DNA of 64,000 nt from Bagarius yarrelli. Its lineage: Eukaryota > Chordata > Actinopteri > Siluriformes > Sisoridae. The notes under the pieces are model-generated. The model saw only the letters and a list, made by a program, of their open reading frames with translations. It was not told the DNA's origin and did not search any database. The translations under genes and the position numbers were made by a program. The DNA is taken from assembly GCA_005784505.1 (NCBI GenBank), contig VCAZ01000032.1, positions 3,995,948 to 4,059,947 on the forward strand, read 5' to 3'. Of the stretch, positions 1-11,830 are shown in pieces. The stretch's first letter is position 1. Every line of letters begins with the position of its first letter.

Positions 1-960
1 TTCAATATTTGGTGTGACCAGCCGGACAATTTTTTTAGGTTTGCTTGCACACAGTTTGTGTAGGAACTCAGCAGTTAGAACTATTATAAACATACATTTA
101 TATTAAACTGAGTCATTCATTTATTAAAATGAATTAAATTGACTTGAAGATCTGTGGATGAAATCTTTCTGTCTCTTAATCACAGACTAGATGTTGTTAA
201 TATCAGGTCCCCTCGTGGGCCAAACCATCGATTCTGAATTGATTGCGTCACACATTGATTGATTACATCTAAAAACTGTTAACTTCTCTTCAACAACAAC
301 AGATGAAAAGACGTTAATCTGCGTCTAAATACTGATATCTGTTAGTCAGTATTTAACATGTGATAAAACACACAACACAGTAAATGTGCCAACCAACAAC
401 AAACACAATGCTTCAGTTCTACATGGTCACCAATCAACATATGAATTAGCTAATTGTCCTGTCGGGGGTGGTGGTGGGAATGTTAGGGTTTGTTTTGCTT
501 CTTTTCTGTAGCAAATTTTAAAAAGTGACATGAAGCTACAGTATAAACGCCAAATACAGAGAAACAAAGGGGAAAAAAGCAAAATATTAAATATAAAATG
601 AGGTTTTAGCAGAGGACGGTGTGTTTACTCACACTTACTGTTACTTAAATGTTAAAGCAATAAAAACAAATTACTTTTTTCCATTACAGGAAATTAAAAA
701 AACACAGAATTACACTTAACTTTTTAGGTTAATTAAATGTCATGTAATTAAAAGAGCTTTGGGAAAAATCTTGCACGTCCCTGGACATTTTTCTCAGTAT
801 TTTCCTTTATACATCATGTTTATTAATGTTTTATTTCTTTTTGAAGGCTGTGTAAAACTAAGAAATATCTATTAATTTATGACAAAATAATTAAAGAAAC
901 TTTATAAGCACTTTTTTTTATGACACTTTCTTTATTAGAATTTTATCAAACTTTTTAAAG
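1..960. other. AT-rich intergenic stretch, no gene seen
   Basis: No reading frame of interest and no splice-site-bounded coding segment was recognised. The stretch is AT-rich with short A and T runs and holds no tandem array. It ends where CpG-containing sequence begins at about 970. Confidence 0.6.
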
Positions 961-1288
961 AGTTTTTTAAAGGGGTTCGGCGTGTGTCGGCTCGTGGGAA
1001 GCGGGAAACGCGCCAACGTTTCTCAAACAATGATTGGCTAAATAACTTGAAACGACACGCAGGTTAGCAGCACGAATAATCCAATGAGAAAGTCGTATGG
1101 TGAGAGGGGCGGGGTTTGCCGAAAAACGACCAAAACGAACGCGAAGCTAAGCTGAGCTGATGAACTAAACCTGGCGAGAACAATAAGAGAAAAGAAAAAT
1201 TTGTGTCTTGACGACGTTTAGTTATTTTAATACAATGTAAACGCTCGGAAGCGCAAACACACAGACAGGTTTTAGCACATAAAGCATT
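961..1288 (+). promoter_or_regulatory. Probable promoter and 5' leader of the ZNRF-like gene
   Basis: CpG-richer than the flanks. It contains an inverted CCAAT box (ATTGG, 1033-1037), a direct CCAAT (1081-1085) and an E2F-like GCGGGAAA (1001-1008). These sit 200-290 bp upstream of the ATG at 1289. The transcription start is not visible. The call rests on composition, boxes and position only. Confidence 0.5.
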
Positions 1289-2862
1289 ATGGGGACGAGA
1301 TCGAGTCGGTTACAGGAGGAATCGGTGTGCGGATCGCTGGAGAAAGACAGTGCCGTAAAACGAGAGGCTTTCCGGCGGATCCGCAGCGACAGGCCCAGCA
1401 GCCTCGCGCTCGATTTCTCCTCCAGCTTCGACCGCGACTCAGAGACGAACCAGAGCCGCAGTGAAGAAGGCAGTGACTCGGACACCAGCCGCCACCGCGT
1501 CACCCCGACCGCTGGTGATAATAACAGTACCGGACGGAATGTCGAACCGGAGATCGATAACGATGACGACACTCCCGGAAGCCCCGATCGCTTCTCTTCA
1601 GAGGAAGCAGCAGCTGGTGTCGCGCTCCGGGCCTCGGCGGAGCGATTAATCGGTGCACGGAGACACTCGTCCTCGTCCTCCTCCCGGAACAGCAGTGCGA
1701 GATCAGCGCGGGTCAGGACTGCCAGACCGGTTTCAGAGGCGTGGATCGGACTGTACAGAGTCAGACACAGCAGTATGTACAACAGCACGGAGTTTATTAT
1801 CATCCGTTTAACTAGCAACTGTTAGCATAACTTAAGGGTTGCCAGACGTGAAATTCGCATTTTACAGTTAATTATATATATTTTTTTAGCAAATTAAATA
1901 TTAATTAATGCAATATCTACATCGTCATGGAAGGTTTTTCACCCACTCCATCTTCTGTAGTAAAACCTAATTAAATGCAAAAAATCTGCCCAACATGAGC
2001 TATACCTGGCAACCCACTCCAAATGTTCAATAATCATTAATGATGTTTATACTGTAATTACAGGTTAGTGTGAATATTATTACACTACTGGTATTGTATT
2101 AGGTGATTAAAGTGTTACCCGGGTCACTGTGGAAATATTAAACCGTCTTTAAAACAGGAAGTGACTCAGACCTAAAGTATCAGACGGTCATTAAGTCTGA
2201 CTGACTAACCAGATTCCACAGCAGCAGATGTCAACGGTTCACACTGTGCTACAGGCATGGAAGTGAACTTAAGGGAACTCTCTCTGTCTGTCTGCAGTAC
2301 GCTGTCCATTCTGCACCAGGATGTACCCTGGAGGTTGTATTGAGGAGCACCTGCTCACCTGTCTCACCTCTCCAGCGTTGCCTTATAACAGTAAGATTGT
2401 TTACCTATAGGCGTGTGTGTGTGTGTGTGATAGGAGTTATGTGGCAGCTCTTAAAATGTAAAAAAATCAGCTGGTGGTTCCAGAGTCGAAATCTTAAATC
2501 TCAAATTTTAATGTAAAATTAGACATATTGCCATTTCAGCAGTAATGGGCGGTGTGTCCTAATGCACACAGTCATGCAGTGTGTGTGTGTGTGTGTGTGT
2601 TTGTCTCCCGCAGCTGATGTTTTGAGTAAAGACAGTGGAGAGTGTTGTATCTGCCTGGAGGAGCTGCTGCAGGGGGACACCATCGCTCGCCTGGCCTGCC
2701 TCTGTGTCTACCACAAAAAGTAACCACACCCACTTTTACCTTCTGTCTGAACATGACGATTGGTGGACGTCACATTTAGTTCTGATTCCTCTCTCTGTCT
2801 GTAGGTGTATTGACTCATGGAGCTCAGTGAAGCCCTGCTGTCCAGAGCATCCTTTTAACTGA
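1289..2862 (+). CDS. ZNRF1/2-like E3 ubiquitin ligase (zinc finger plus RING)
   Basis: Four coding exons read through in phase: 1289-1772 (donor GTATGT), 2298-2390, 2614-2719 and 2805-2862, giving about 246 aa; human ZNRF1 and ZNRF2 are 227 and 242. The start MGTRSS fits an N-myristoylation signal (Gly2, Ser6), which in ZNRF proteins directs them to membranes. Exon 1 is a low-complexity Ser/Arg/Asp-rich region. Exon 2 encodes the family zinc finger (CPFC, then H-x3-C in EEHLLTC). Exons 3-4 encode the RING, with ECCICLEELLQGDTIARL, CLCVYHKKC and a final CCPEHP just before the stop. ZNRF enzymes transfer ubiquitin from an E2 to membrane or lysosomal substrates. The usual WF after CID is WS here, and the N-terminal half is unlike ZNRF1 or ZNRF2 as I remember them, so it may be a divergent paralogue. 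The exon 1 donor is inferred from phase. Confidence 0.82.
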
Positions 2863-2894
2863 CCGCGTTTCCTGTCTGTCTGCACAACTCTGGT

Positions 2895-3465
2895 CAGGAC
2901 ACAGACAAACACCACCTCGCCACCAACACAGAGAAACACCACCTGACCACTGACACACAAAAAAAAACCAACTGACACAAAGACCACCTTACCACCTACA
3001 TAGACAAGTACCACTACCACCGACACAGACAAACACCACCAACGCAAACACCACCTTACCACTGACACAGAGAAACACCACCAACGCAAACACCACCTTA
3101 CCACTGACACAGAGAAACACCATCTGACCACTCACACAAACACCACCTCACCATCGACACAGAGAAACACCATCTGACCACTGACACACACAAAAAAACA
3201 ACCGACACAAGCACCACTACCACTGACACAGACAAACACCACTGACACAGACAAACACCACCCCACCACCGACACAGACAAACACCACCTGACCATTGAC
3301 ACAAAAAACAACCAACACAAACAGCACAGACACAAACACCTCACCAGCGACACAGACAAACGGCACCTCACCAGCGACACAGACAAACGCCACCACCGAC
3401 AAAGCCGCTGCCGCTGACACCACCTACGCAGCCACCGCCACCACTGACACACAGGCACACTTGCA
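2895..3465. repeat. Minisatellite in the ZNRF-like 3' region
   Basis: Degenerate tandem repeat of roughly 24-30 bp built on GACACAGACAAACACCACC, starting about 30 bp after the stop codon. It lies within the probable 3' UTR. The W/V/C-rich open frames on the other strand are by-products of the repeat. Confidence 0.8.
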
Positions 3466-4608
3466 CACCCAGTTAATATAAAGTATAAAATTTCTCCAAA
3501 TTAGTCAGTAATAATATGCAATATTGTGTGTGTGTGTGTGTGTGTGTGTTACAGGACATTGTCAGTGTTCTACAGTGCAGGTTAAGGACTGAAGCTGAAA
3601 CGATTTGCCTGGTCATGCAGGACAAAATAAGCAGAACTGATTCACACAAGTGTGTGTGTGTGTGTGTGTGCGCGCGCGCGTGTGTGTTGGTTAGATATTT
3701 CTTGTATGAACTAAAAGGGTTGATTGTCTCTGTTGCACTAGAGATAAACAGCATTTCATGTTTTATAAGAAGCGACCTGAACTTTTGCTCCCGGTCCAGT
3801 TAAGATGTTTCAGATTTGGGAGGTTTTGCTGGTGTTTAAGTGGTTGTGGCTGTGGGGGTTGATGGGGAACGGGGTTATGGGGTCGGGGGGGGAGAGAAAG
3901 AGACAGGAAAATGCAGATAAACAGGAATGTCTTTAAAACGCTGCTAGGAAACAGAAAGCGAACCCTCAGTGTTCCACATCGCCGCTTTAAACGGCCGTTT
4001 ATTTATTACATATAGAAATTATTACAATAATAAACAATCACAAACATCAGATAAAATCTCAATTCCAGCCTGCCTATTTATTATTTTTACTATTATTATT
4101 ACTATTATTATTATTACTATTACTCTGGATTTTTGCCAAAACCTCTGTTATGCCTGTGTTTCTGATGAACTTTATTTCTGTAGCATTTTTATTGCAAACA
4201 TAAGTGTGTGTTTTAGTCTTTCAGGTGTGACATCATCACTATTATCATCATCACCACCACCACCACACACTCTTTATTTCTAAGGGCTAAGTTATGACTT
4301 TCCTGCGAAGTACATAGAGGTGTGTGTGTGTGTTAGGGGCAGTGCAGTCGCATAAACAATCATAATAAAGACTTACTGCACAGGACATAATCATCAGTGT
4401 GAGTGAAATGCTGTTACATCCCGACACCTCATGAGTAAATCTTTTTTTTCTATATCTGCAGTGTCTGTTACATTATGGTGAGCCAAAATTTGGATATAAA
4501 TAGTCTGCACATACACACACACACTGTTTATTTATTTACATTGTAAATGTGTTTACCTGTTTCATTTTGTATGTCTGTAAAGAAAAATGGTTTTGTATGT
4601 ATTTTTAC

Positions 4609-4614
4609 AATAAA
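4609..4614 (+). terminator. Candidate poly(A) signal of the ZNRF-like gene
   Basis: AATAAA followed by a GT-rich downstream stretch (4633-4660), the usual arrangement for cleavage and polyadenylation. Other AATAAA-like hexamers occur upstream, so this is one candidate of several. Confidence 0.35.
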
Positions 4615-4982
4615 GATGATTAAGGTCTTGACTGTGTGTGTGTGTGTGTGTGTGTGTCTCCGTGTGTCTTTAAGTCTTTTTGGTGCCAGTAACCAGTTCT
4701 GTATTGAAATGTCTGTGTTATATTTAGACCAGCTATCATGTAATATTACTAACAGAATGGTGGGGGGGGGGTGAATAGTGTCTGTGGGGTTGGATCAGTG
4801 TGTGTTGATTGGTGGGAGGTTAAAGGGTGTTTGTGTGAGTTGAATCTTGTGTGAGAGGTTGACTGGTGTGTGTGTGTGTGTGTTAAAAATAGTTATAACA
4901 CACATACAACTGAATGTAAAGTGTTGAACCCTTTTTGTTGAATATATGTGTGGTGATCAGTATATTGTAGCTTATTTTAATA

Positions 4983-5013
<31 letters not shown>

Positions 5014-5282
5014 AACAAAGCGAGAGAGAGAGAAAGAGAAGCATGGTAAAAGAAACGGCCGATAAGTTTTCAGGCTTAGTGAGGAAACAGGAAATAGCCG
5101 GATTAAGTCACGCAGCATGTTAAAACTCTGTAAATAACAGCAGAAGCACCGTGTTACCTAATAAACACACACAGATTTAAGTTCAGAGGTTTGGAGTAAA
5201 ATTACTGATAAAATATCCATAAAGATTAATAATGAACTGACATCATCGATTCAATACTAAACCGAGATCAGAGAGAAATCAG

Positions 5283-5682
5283 TCAATCATCCATCTATTT
5301 ATTCATCCATCTATTTATCCATCTATCCATTTATTTATCCATCTATTTATCCATATGTCCCTCTATCTATTTATTCATCTATCTATTTATTCATCCATCT
5401 ATTTATCCATCCATCCATCTGCTGGTGTCCTGTCCAGGTTGTACCCCTGCATTTTGCCTAGTAACAGCTGGAATAAACTCAATCAAGACAATGAATGGAT
5501 GGATAAATGTATGTATGTATGTATTTGTGGATAGATGGATGGATGGATGGATGGACAAATGAATAGATAAATAGATGGATTGAAGGATAGATAAATGGAT
5601 GGATTGAAGAATGAATAAATGGATGGATGGATAGACAGATGGTTTGAAGGATGGATAAATAGATGCATGCGTACATTTATCC
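5283..5682. repeat. (ATCC)n/(ATGG)n tetranucleotide arrays
   Basis: Two tetranucleotide-rich blocks: TCCATCTATTTAT-type repeats at 5283-5428 and GATGGATGGA-type repeats at 5491-5665. Between them lies a short SINE tail. The ATGG block is the simple-repeat tail expected of that SINE family, later expanded. Ile/His/Ser-rich open frames here come from the repeat. Confidence 0.85.
5418..5490 (+). mobile_element. 3' tail fragment of a fish tRNA-SINE
   Basis: The segment around CTGGTGTCCTGTCCAGGTTG, running on to AACAGCTGGAATAAACTC, matches the conserved 3' part of the SINE family seen complete at 58566-58860 and passes straight into an ATGG tail. The 5' part is missing. Confidence 0.6.
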
Positions 5683-6030
5683 ATTATCAATACCCGCTTA
5701 TTCCTAATCAGGGTCACAGGGATCTGCTGGAGGTTATCCCAGCTGTTATTGGCTGAAAGGCAGGAGTACAAGCTAGAAGGACAGCAGTCCATCACAGGTC
5801 CACATACAGACAAACAACCACACACACACACACACACACACGTATGGGCAATTTAGCATCACCAATCAACCAAACATACATGTTTTTGGACTGTAGGAGT
5901 AAACCGGAGTACCCGGAGTGAACCCACACAAACACGGAGAACATGCAAACTCCACACAGAGAGACCCTGCAGGGGATACGAACCTGTAAGGCAGCCATAA
6001 GAACCACTAAGCCACCATGCTGCCCCCTGC
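5683..6030 (-). mobile_element. tRNA-derived SINE, reverse copy
   Basis: In reverse orientation the segment shows the fish SINE body: a block complementary to GAGTTTGCATGTTCTCC, another complementary to CTCCGGTTTACTCCTACAGTCC, and a tRNA-like head near 5985-6030. It shares these blocks with the forward copy at 58566-58860. A (CA)n tract at 5820-5842 interrupts the body. I recognise the repeat as very common in teleosts but do not name its family. It is transcribed by RNA polymerase III when active; this copy is diverged. Confidence 0.75.
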
Positions 6031-6035
6031 AATAA

Positions 6036-6299
6036 ATCATCAAGTTTCCGTTTTTTTATTTAGGGAGGTTTCCTGTGTGGGTTATGAGTTCAAATCCCGG
6101 CACCACTGAGACGCTGCTGCTGCAGGAGCCATGACCCTGAACATTTCTAGGTTTGTCTGTGTGTGTGTCTGTGTGTATGTGTATTGCAGTGGAATTTACC
6201 TTTTTACACCACAATGGGTTTTGTTAAAGCTGCAACCAGAGGAAGTGTTGCATGCAGAACAAGCTGAAGAAGTTTCTATTCGAAATTAGGAAAGAGTGG

Positions 6300-6331
<32 letters not shown>

Positions 6332-6688
6332 GTGAGAGTGAGAGTGTGGGAAAAAAGATGAAATTATTTCTGATTGTGAGAGCAGGAGTGTGTTTCACTG
6401 AGCGCTGACTTTGGGACAGAAAGGAGGTAAGCAGCAGTATGTGAGTGTGAGTGAGAGATCTTTACACTGCAGACAGTTTTACCGAAAAATCACTGCAGTT
6501 ATTGATTAATGACTTAATGCTCTGATTTGATTATTACAGATTTATTATAGTCGCAGCTAAAAACGAACCTTCTGAGAAAAATGCAAAAAATGTACCTGTG
6601 ATTGAACATTTTAGCAGGTTGATAAACTTCAGAGTAAAAGTTTTTAAAAAGGTAAAAATGATTCGAAGCAGATGAAGTGTGTGTGTGT

Positions 6689-6732
<44 letters not shown>

Positions 6733-7230
6733 GTTGTGATGTGTGATGAGTGAGCTTACGGTTACATTTGATTGATACATTAAAACCTTTTCATAAACAT
6801 TTTAAAACAGGAGTTGATTTGCTGCTGCTGCTAACTTCTAATTTTGGGCTTAATCACAACACGTACAATTAATTACAATTTATTTAAATAATTAAAATTA
6901 ATTTAACATAATTATCAGTATAATAAAAAATACCGTAATTTAATTTAATGTTATGAAACATGATATAATGTAATGTAATGTAATGTTATGTAATGTAAAT
7001 GCATAACGTAATGTAACATAAATTAATATAATTATAATATAATATAATATAATATATAATATATATTCGTGACTCTAATTTTTTGTACTGTTAGTAAACT
7101 TGTTAAGAGGTAAAACTGTGTTAAGAGGTGATGTGGAAAAAGTCACCCTGAAATGAAACTCTTCAGCTTTGCTGAAGTAAATAACGGCTTTGTTTCAGCT
7201 TCCTGTTTTGTTTTTTTTTTATTTAAAAGA
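6036..7230. other. Spacer upstream of the GRINA-like coding exon
   Basis: Holds (GT)n tracts (6299-6333, 6676-6731), TAATG-type and TATAA-type repeats (6950-7065), and no recognised coding exon. A T-run followed by TTTAAAAG ends at about 7230 and could be the 3' splice site of the first coding exon of the next gene, so a non-coding exon may lie in this interval. Confidence 0.45.
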
Positions 7231-9045
7231 ATGACAGACATAGAGAAACAGCCAAACCCAAGAGCCGATGGAGGGAGGAGCCAGTGTGAGCTGCAGCTGT
7301 ACATGCCTTTGACCACCTCCTTAACCCCCACCCTTATCCACTGACCCAGGCCTCATGACAGCGCAACCTCCTTACGGCCTACATACAGCCTATGCTACCC
7401 TAACCTACCCTACGATCGCCCTACAGTCCAGTATATCCAACCTACCCTCAGACGGCCGGATACGTCCCTCCTGCAGCACAGGGCGTTCAGGGTTCAGAAC
7501 CAGTGCAAGAAGGTACCGGGTGAACAAGAACAAGGACAATTAATTTATTACACACACATTACACACTTCAAACCAACATCCACTCTATAATAACTCAAAC
7601 CCACACTCCAATACCCAAACCCACTCCGACTCTCACCCCTTAATACCCAAACCCACTCTTACCCCATAATAACCCAAACCCACACTCACCCCTTAATAAC
7701 CCAAACCAACTCTTACCCCATAATAACCCAAACCCACTCTCACCTCATAATTACCCAGACTGACTCTCACCCCTTAATACCCAAACCCACTCTCACCCCT
7801 TAATACCCCATAATAACCCAAACCCACACTCACCACCTTCGTAACCCAATAACCCACACCACCAAACCCACTCTAACCCAAACCCACCCTAAAGAATACC
7901 AAACCCAACCACCCAACCCACACAAACCCACCCCCTCATAACACCAACCATAAACACCAAACCACATCTAAACCCCCAAACCCACTCTCACCCCATAACA
8001 ACCCAAACCCACACTCACCCCTTAATAACCCAAACCCACTCTCACCCCATAACAACCCAGACTGATTCTCACCCCATAATACCCAAACCTACTCTTACAT
8101 CTTAATAACCCAAACCCACTCTCACCCCATACTACCCCAGACCCACTCTCACCCCTTAATGCCCAAACCCACACTCACTCCATAATAACCCAAACCCACT
8201 CTCACTTTATAATAACCCAAACCCACTCTCACTTTATAATAACCCAAACCCACTCTCACCCCATAGATGTGTACACACCTGGTGGCCAACTACAAGATAC
8301 ATCTCATCTCTGTGATTGCCAGCATAGGTTTTGCCACCAAGTTTAACAAAGGGATCAAATACTTATTTCACTTATTAAAATGCAAATTTATAACTTTTTT
8401 TAATAATAAATAACCTTCAGGTACAGAGCAAAAGAAATACAAACACTTTTTTCTTTATTATTTGTGAAGCTGCACCCGGTTGCTCTGGGATGCAGCAGTG
8501 GCATCACCTGGTTTTGACTTCACCAGATTATTGATTATGTTCCTGATCTTCAACAGGAGGTGAGACTCCTGCATTTGCGGTGTCTGCATTTGATGATAAA
8601 ACTGTGCGAAGAGCTTTTATCAGAAAGGTGGGTATGATTATCTAACCCTGTCCTGTCTACACCTACCTCCACAGTCTCACCTGTGTGTGTGTGTGTGTGT
8701 GTGTACCTCTGCAGGTGTTCAGCGTGGTCACTGTGCAGCTGGTGGTCACCTTCTCTATCGTGTGTTTGTTTACATTCTCCAAAACACTGAAGAATGCAGT
8801 GCAAAAGAACATCTGGATCTACCTCAGCTCCTACATCATCTTTATAGTGGTGGCAATTGCACTAAGCTTCTCCTCAACCCTCAGTCGCAAACACCCCTGG
8901 AATTTCATCTCCCTGGTAAGAGTGTGTGTGTGCGTGTGTGTGTGTGTGTAAAACTTAATATCTCTAATAATAAAAGCATTAGAGATTTTAATTCCTAATC
9001 ACAAATTATTGATTATTGTAGATTGTTGTTTCCAAAACACAGACT

Positions 9046-9081
<36 letters not shown>

Positions 9082-9210
9082 CAGTGGTGACCCTCAGTTT
9101 GTCCTACATGGTTGGTACGGTAGCATCATTTCATGACACAACAGCTGTCATCATTGCTATGGGATCAACACTCGTCATCTCCTTCAGCATTATTATTTTC
9201 TCCGCCCAGG

Positions 9211-9241
<31 letters not shown>

Positions 9242-10136
9242 TTCACTGAAATAGTTTTTGAAAGCGTGTTGATATATGTGTGTGTGTGTTTTAGACCCGT
9301 GTGGATTTCACAATATGTAACGGCATCCTGATGGTTCTGGCTGTGGATCTGCTGATGTTCGGTTTCTTTAGTACATTTTATTACTCGAATGTGCTTCAGA
9401 TTGTTTATGGAACTCTCGGCGCTCTGCTCTACGCACTGGTGAGTCACCGATACGAGAAATCCAGAGATCCACTGAAAGACTTTACCAAAATCCCTTAGCG
9501 TGATCCGGACAGCTGTCTGTCTTTTAGCGTGGTCCGGACAGCTGTCTGTGTCTTAGCGTGATCCTGATCCGGACAGCTGTCTGTCTCTTAGCGTGGTGTC
9601 CGGACAGCTTGTCGGACAGCTGTCTGTCTCTTAGCGTGATCCTGACAGCTGTCTGTCTTTCAGAGTGATGCTGACAGCTGTCTGTCTCTTAGCGTGATCC
9701 GGACAGCTGTCTGTCTCTTAGCATGGTCCTGACAGCTGTCTGTCTCTTAGCGTGATCCTGACAGCTGTCTGTCTCTCAGCGTGATCCTGACAGCTGTCTG
9801 TCTCTTAGCGTGATCCGGACAGCTGTCTGTCTCTTAGCGTGATCCTGACAGCTGTCTGTCTCTTAGCGTGATCCTGACAGCTGTCTGTCTCTCAGCGTGA
9901 TCCGGACAGCTGTCTGTCTTTAGTGTGATGCTGACAGCTGTCTGTCTTTAGTGTGATGCTGACAGCTGTCTGTCTCTCTGCAGTTTCTGGCTGTCGACTG
10001 TCAGTTGGTGATGGGGAGAGAGAAGTACAGTCTGGACCCTGAGGAATACGTCTTTGCCGCTTTAATCATCTACCTGGACATCATTATCATCTTCCTCTAC
10101 ATCCTTATCATCCTCGGAGGAAGCTCGAAAAGCTAA
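7231..10136 (+). CDS. grina: GRINA/lifeguard (TMBIM3)-like multipass membrane protein
   Basis: Exons: 7231-7512 (damaged), 8557-8627, 8715-8915, 9081-9209, 9295-9438 and 9984-10136. From FDDKTVRRAFIRKVF to the C-terminus the frame is intact (about 231 aa, seven hydrophobic segments). Landmarks are RKHPWNFISL, SLSYMVGTVASF, the FLAVDCQLVMG acidic segment and SLDPEEYVFAALIIY, all diagnostic of the TMBIM/Bax-inhibitor-1 family and closest in memory to GRINA. Such proteins sit in Golgi/ER membranes and modulate calcium and apoptosis. Exon 1 has the family's Pro/Tyr/Gln-rich character (QPPYG, PVYPTYPQTAGYVPP), but the ATG at 7231 and the 3' end are in different frames, with a stop at 7342-7344. 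The exon 1 donor (7512/7513) joins exon 2 in perfect phase, so the exon is real. The damage may be sequencing error or decay. Confidence 0.85.
7555..8262. repeat. 27 bp minisatellite in GRINA-like intron 1
   Basis: Tandem repeat of about 27 bp based on CCCAAACCCACTCTCACCCC plus ATAATAA. Units are regular at both ends and disordered at about 7810-7970. Confidence 0.9.
8264..8400 (+). mobile_element. Tc1/mariner 3'-end remnant
   Basis: Translating the first part gives a short relic ending CDCQHRFCHQV, the C-terminal end of fish Tc1 transposases. It is followed by GGGATCAAATACTTATTTCA, the conserved non-coding 3' sequence of those elements. No transposase body or inverted terminal repeat pair is present. 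It abuts the end of the 27 bp minisatellite. Confidence 0.65.
9490..9980. repeat. 29 bp minisatellite in the last GRINA-like intron
   Basis: About 16 copies of a 29 bp unit containing GTGATCCTGACAGCTGTCTG. It fills the intron between exons 9295-9438 and 9984-10136. Its TGTCTGTCTCT motif runs into the polypyrimidine tract of the last exon's acceptor. Confidence 0.95.
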
Positions 10137-10330
10137 AACATCAGCATCAGCATCTTTAGCATCATTACTATCAATATCATCATGATCACTATCATCATCA
10201 CCACTATCACTATCAATATCATCATCATCATCATCGCTATTATCATAATCGTCACCATCATCGTCACCATCAATATCATCACCACTACTATTATCACCAA
10301 CACCATCAATATCATCATCATCATCAGATG
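10137..10330. repeat. (ATC)n-rich tract just after the GRINA-like stop
   Basis: Imperfect CATCAT/CACCAT repeats begin immediately after the stop codon and form the start of the 3' UTR. Confidence 0.9.
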
Positions 10331-10389
10331 GGGTTAATCACATGCACATGTACAGACCATTTGAATTTATGCAGATTCCAGCTGGAGCT

Positions 10390-11830
10390 CTGTAAGTGTT
10401 TAGGTTAAGGTTTAGTGGGTTAGTGATTGCTGGCTATGGTGTTTAGAATTAGGGTTAGTGGTTGGGATTAAGTTTAGTGGGTTATTGGTTATTAATTGGG
10501 ATTAGGGTTAGTGGTTTAGCGGTTAATGTTTGGGATTAGGGTTAGTGGGTTAGTGGTCAGTGTTTGGGATTGGGGTTACTGGTAAATGTTTGGGATAAGG
10601 GTCAGTGGGTCAGTGGTAAATGTGACTAGGGTCAGTGGGTTAGTGGTAAATGTTCGGGATTAGGGTAAGTGGGTTAATGGTATATGTTTGGGATTAGTTT
10701 TAGTGGGTTAGTGGTAAATGTTTGGGATTAGTCTTAGTGGGTTAGTGGTAAATGTTTGGGATTAGTTTTAGTGGGTTAGTGGTAAATGTTTGGGATTAGT
10801 TTCAGTGGGTTAGTGGTAAATGTTTGGGATTAGTTTTAGTGGGTTAGTGGTAAATGTTTGGGATTAGTTTTAGTGGTAAATGTTTGGTTTAGTGGGTTAG
10901 TGTGTAAATGTTTGTTTGGATTAAATGTTTGGGATTAGTGTTAGTGGGTTAGTGGTAAATGTTTGGGATTAGTTTTAGTGGGTTAGTGGTAAATGTTTGG
11001 GATTAGTTTTAGTGGGTTAGTGGTAAATGTTTGGGATTAGTTTTAGTGGGTTAGTGGTAAAAAAAAAACCAAAAAAAAAAAAAAAAACTGTTCGGGAAAG
11101 TGGTAAAAGTTTAGGGGTTGTCTGTAATGTTCGGGATTAGGGTTAGTGGGTTAGTGGTCAGTGTTTGGGATTGGGGTTAGTGGTAAATGTTTGGGATTAG
11201 GTTTAGTGGGTTAGTGGTAAATGTTTGGGATTAGGGTTAGTGGGTTAGTGGTAAATGTTTGGGATTAGTTGTGGGTTTGTTAGTGGTCTGTGGGTTAGTG
11301 GTAGTGGTAATGTTTGGGATTAGTTTTGTGTGGTAAATAGTGGGTTGTTTGGGGTTAGTGGTAAATGTTTGGGATTAGGGTTAGTGGGTAAGTGGTAAAT
11401 GTTTGGGATTAGTTTTAGTAGTTTTTAGTGGGTTAGTGGGTTTGGAGTGGGGTAGTGGTAAATGTTTGGGATTAGTCTTAGTGGGATTTTCGGGAGTGGT
11501 AAATGTTTGGGATTAGTTGTAGTGGGTTAGTGGGTTAGTAGTGGTAAAATGTTTGGGATTAGGGTTAGTGGGTAAGTGGTAAATGTTTGGGATTAGGGTT
11601 AGTGGGTTAGTGGTAAATGTTTGGGATTAGTTTTAGTGGGTTAGTGGTAAATGTTTGGGATTAGGGTTAGTGGGTAAGTGGTAAATGTTTAGGATTAGTT
11701 TTAGTGGGTTAGTGGTAAATGTTTGGGATTAGTTTTAGTGGGTTAGTGGTAAATGTTTAGGATTAGGGTTAGTGGGTTAGTGTTTGGGATTAGGGTTAGT
11801 GTTTAATGTCAGAGTGTCCTGGGTAGCAGT
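10390..11830. repeat. 34 bp G/T-rich minisatellite downstream of the GRINA-like gene
   Basis: About 40 copies of a 34 bp unit containing GGGTTAGTGGTAAATGTTTG and GGGATTAG. The strand is G/T-rich with many GGG runs. Units are clean on both flanks but disordered at 11050-11560, including a long A-run at 11060-11087. It probably lies within the 3' UTR if the poly(A) signal at 12041 is used. Confidence 0.93.

Noticed and set aside
1222..1818. 198-aa minus-strand frame
   Set aside because: Antisense shadow of the ZNRF-like first exon; its Ser/Leu-rich composition follows from the sense codons.
10390..11830. Possible interstitial telomere
   Set aside because: The unit is 34 bp with only partial TTAGGG similarity and no run of pure hexamers.
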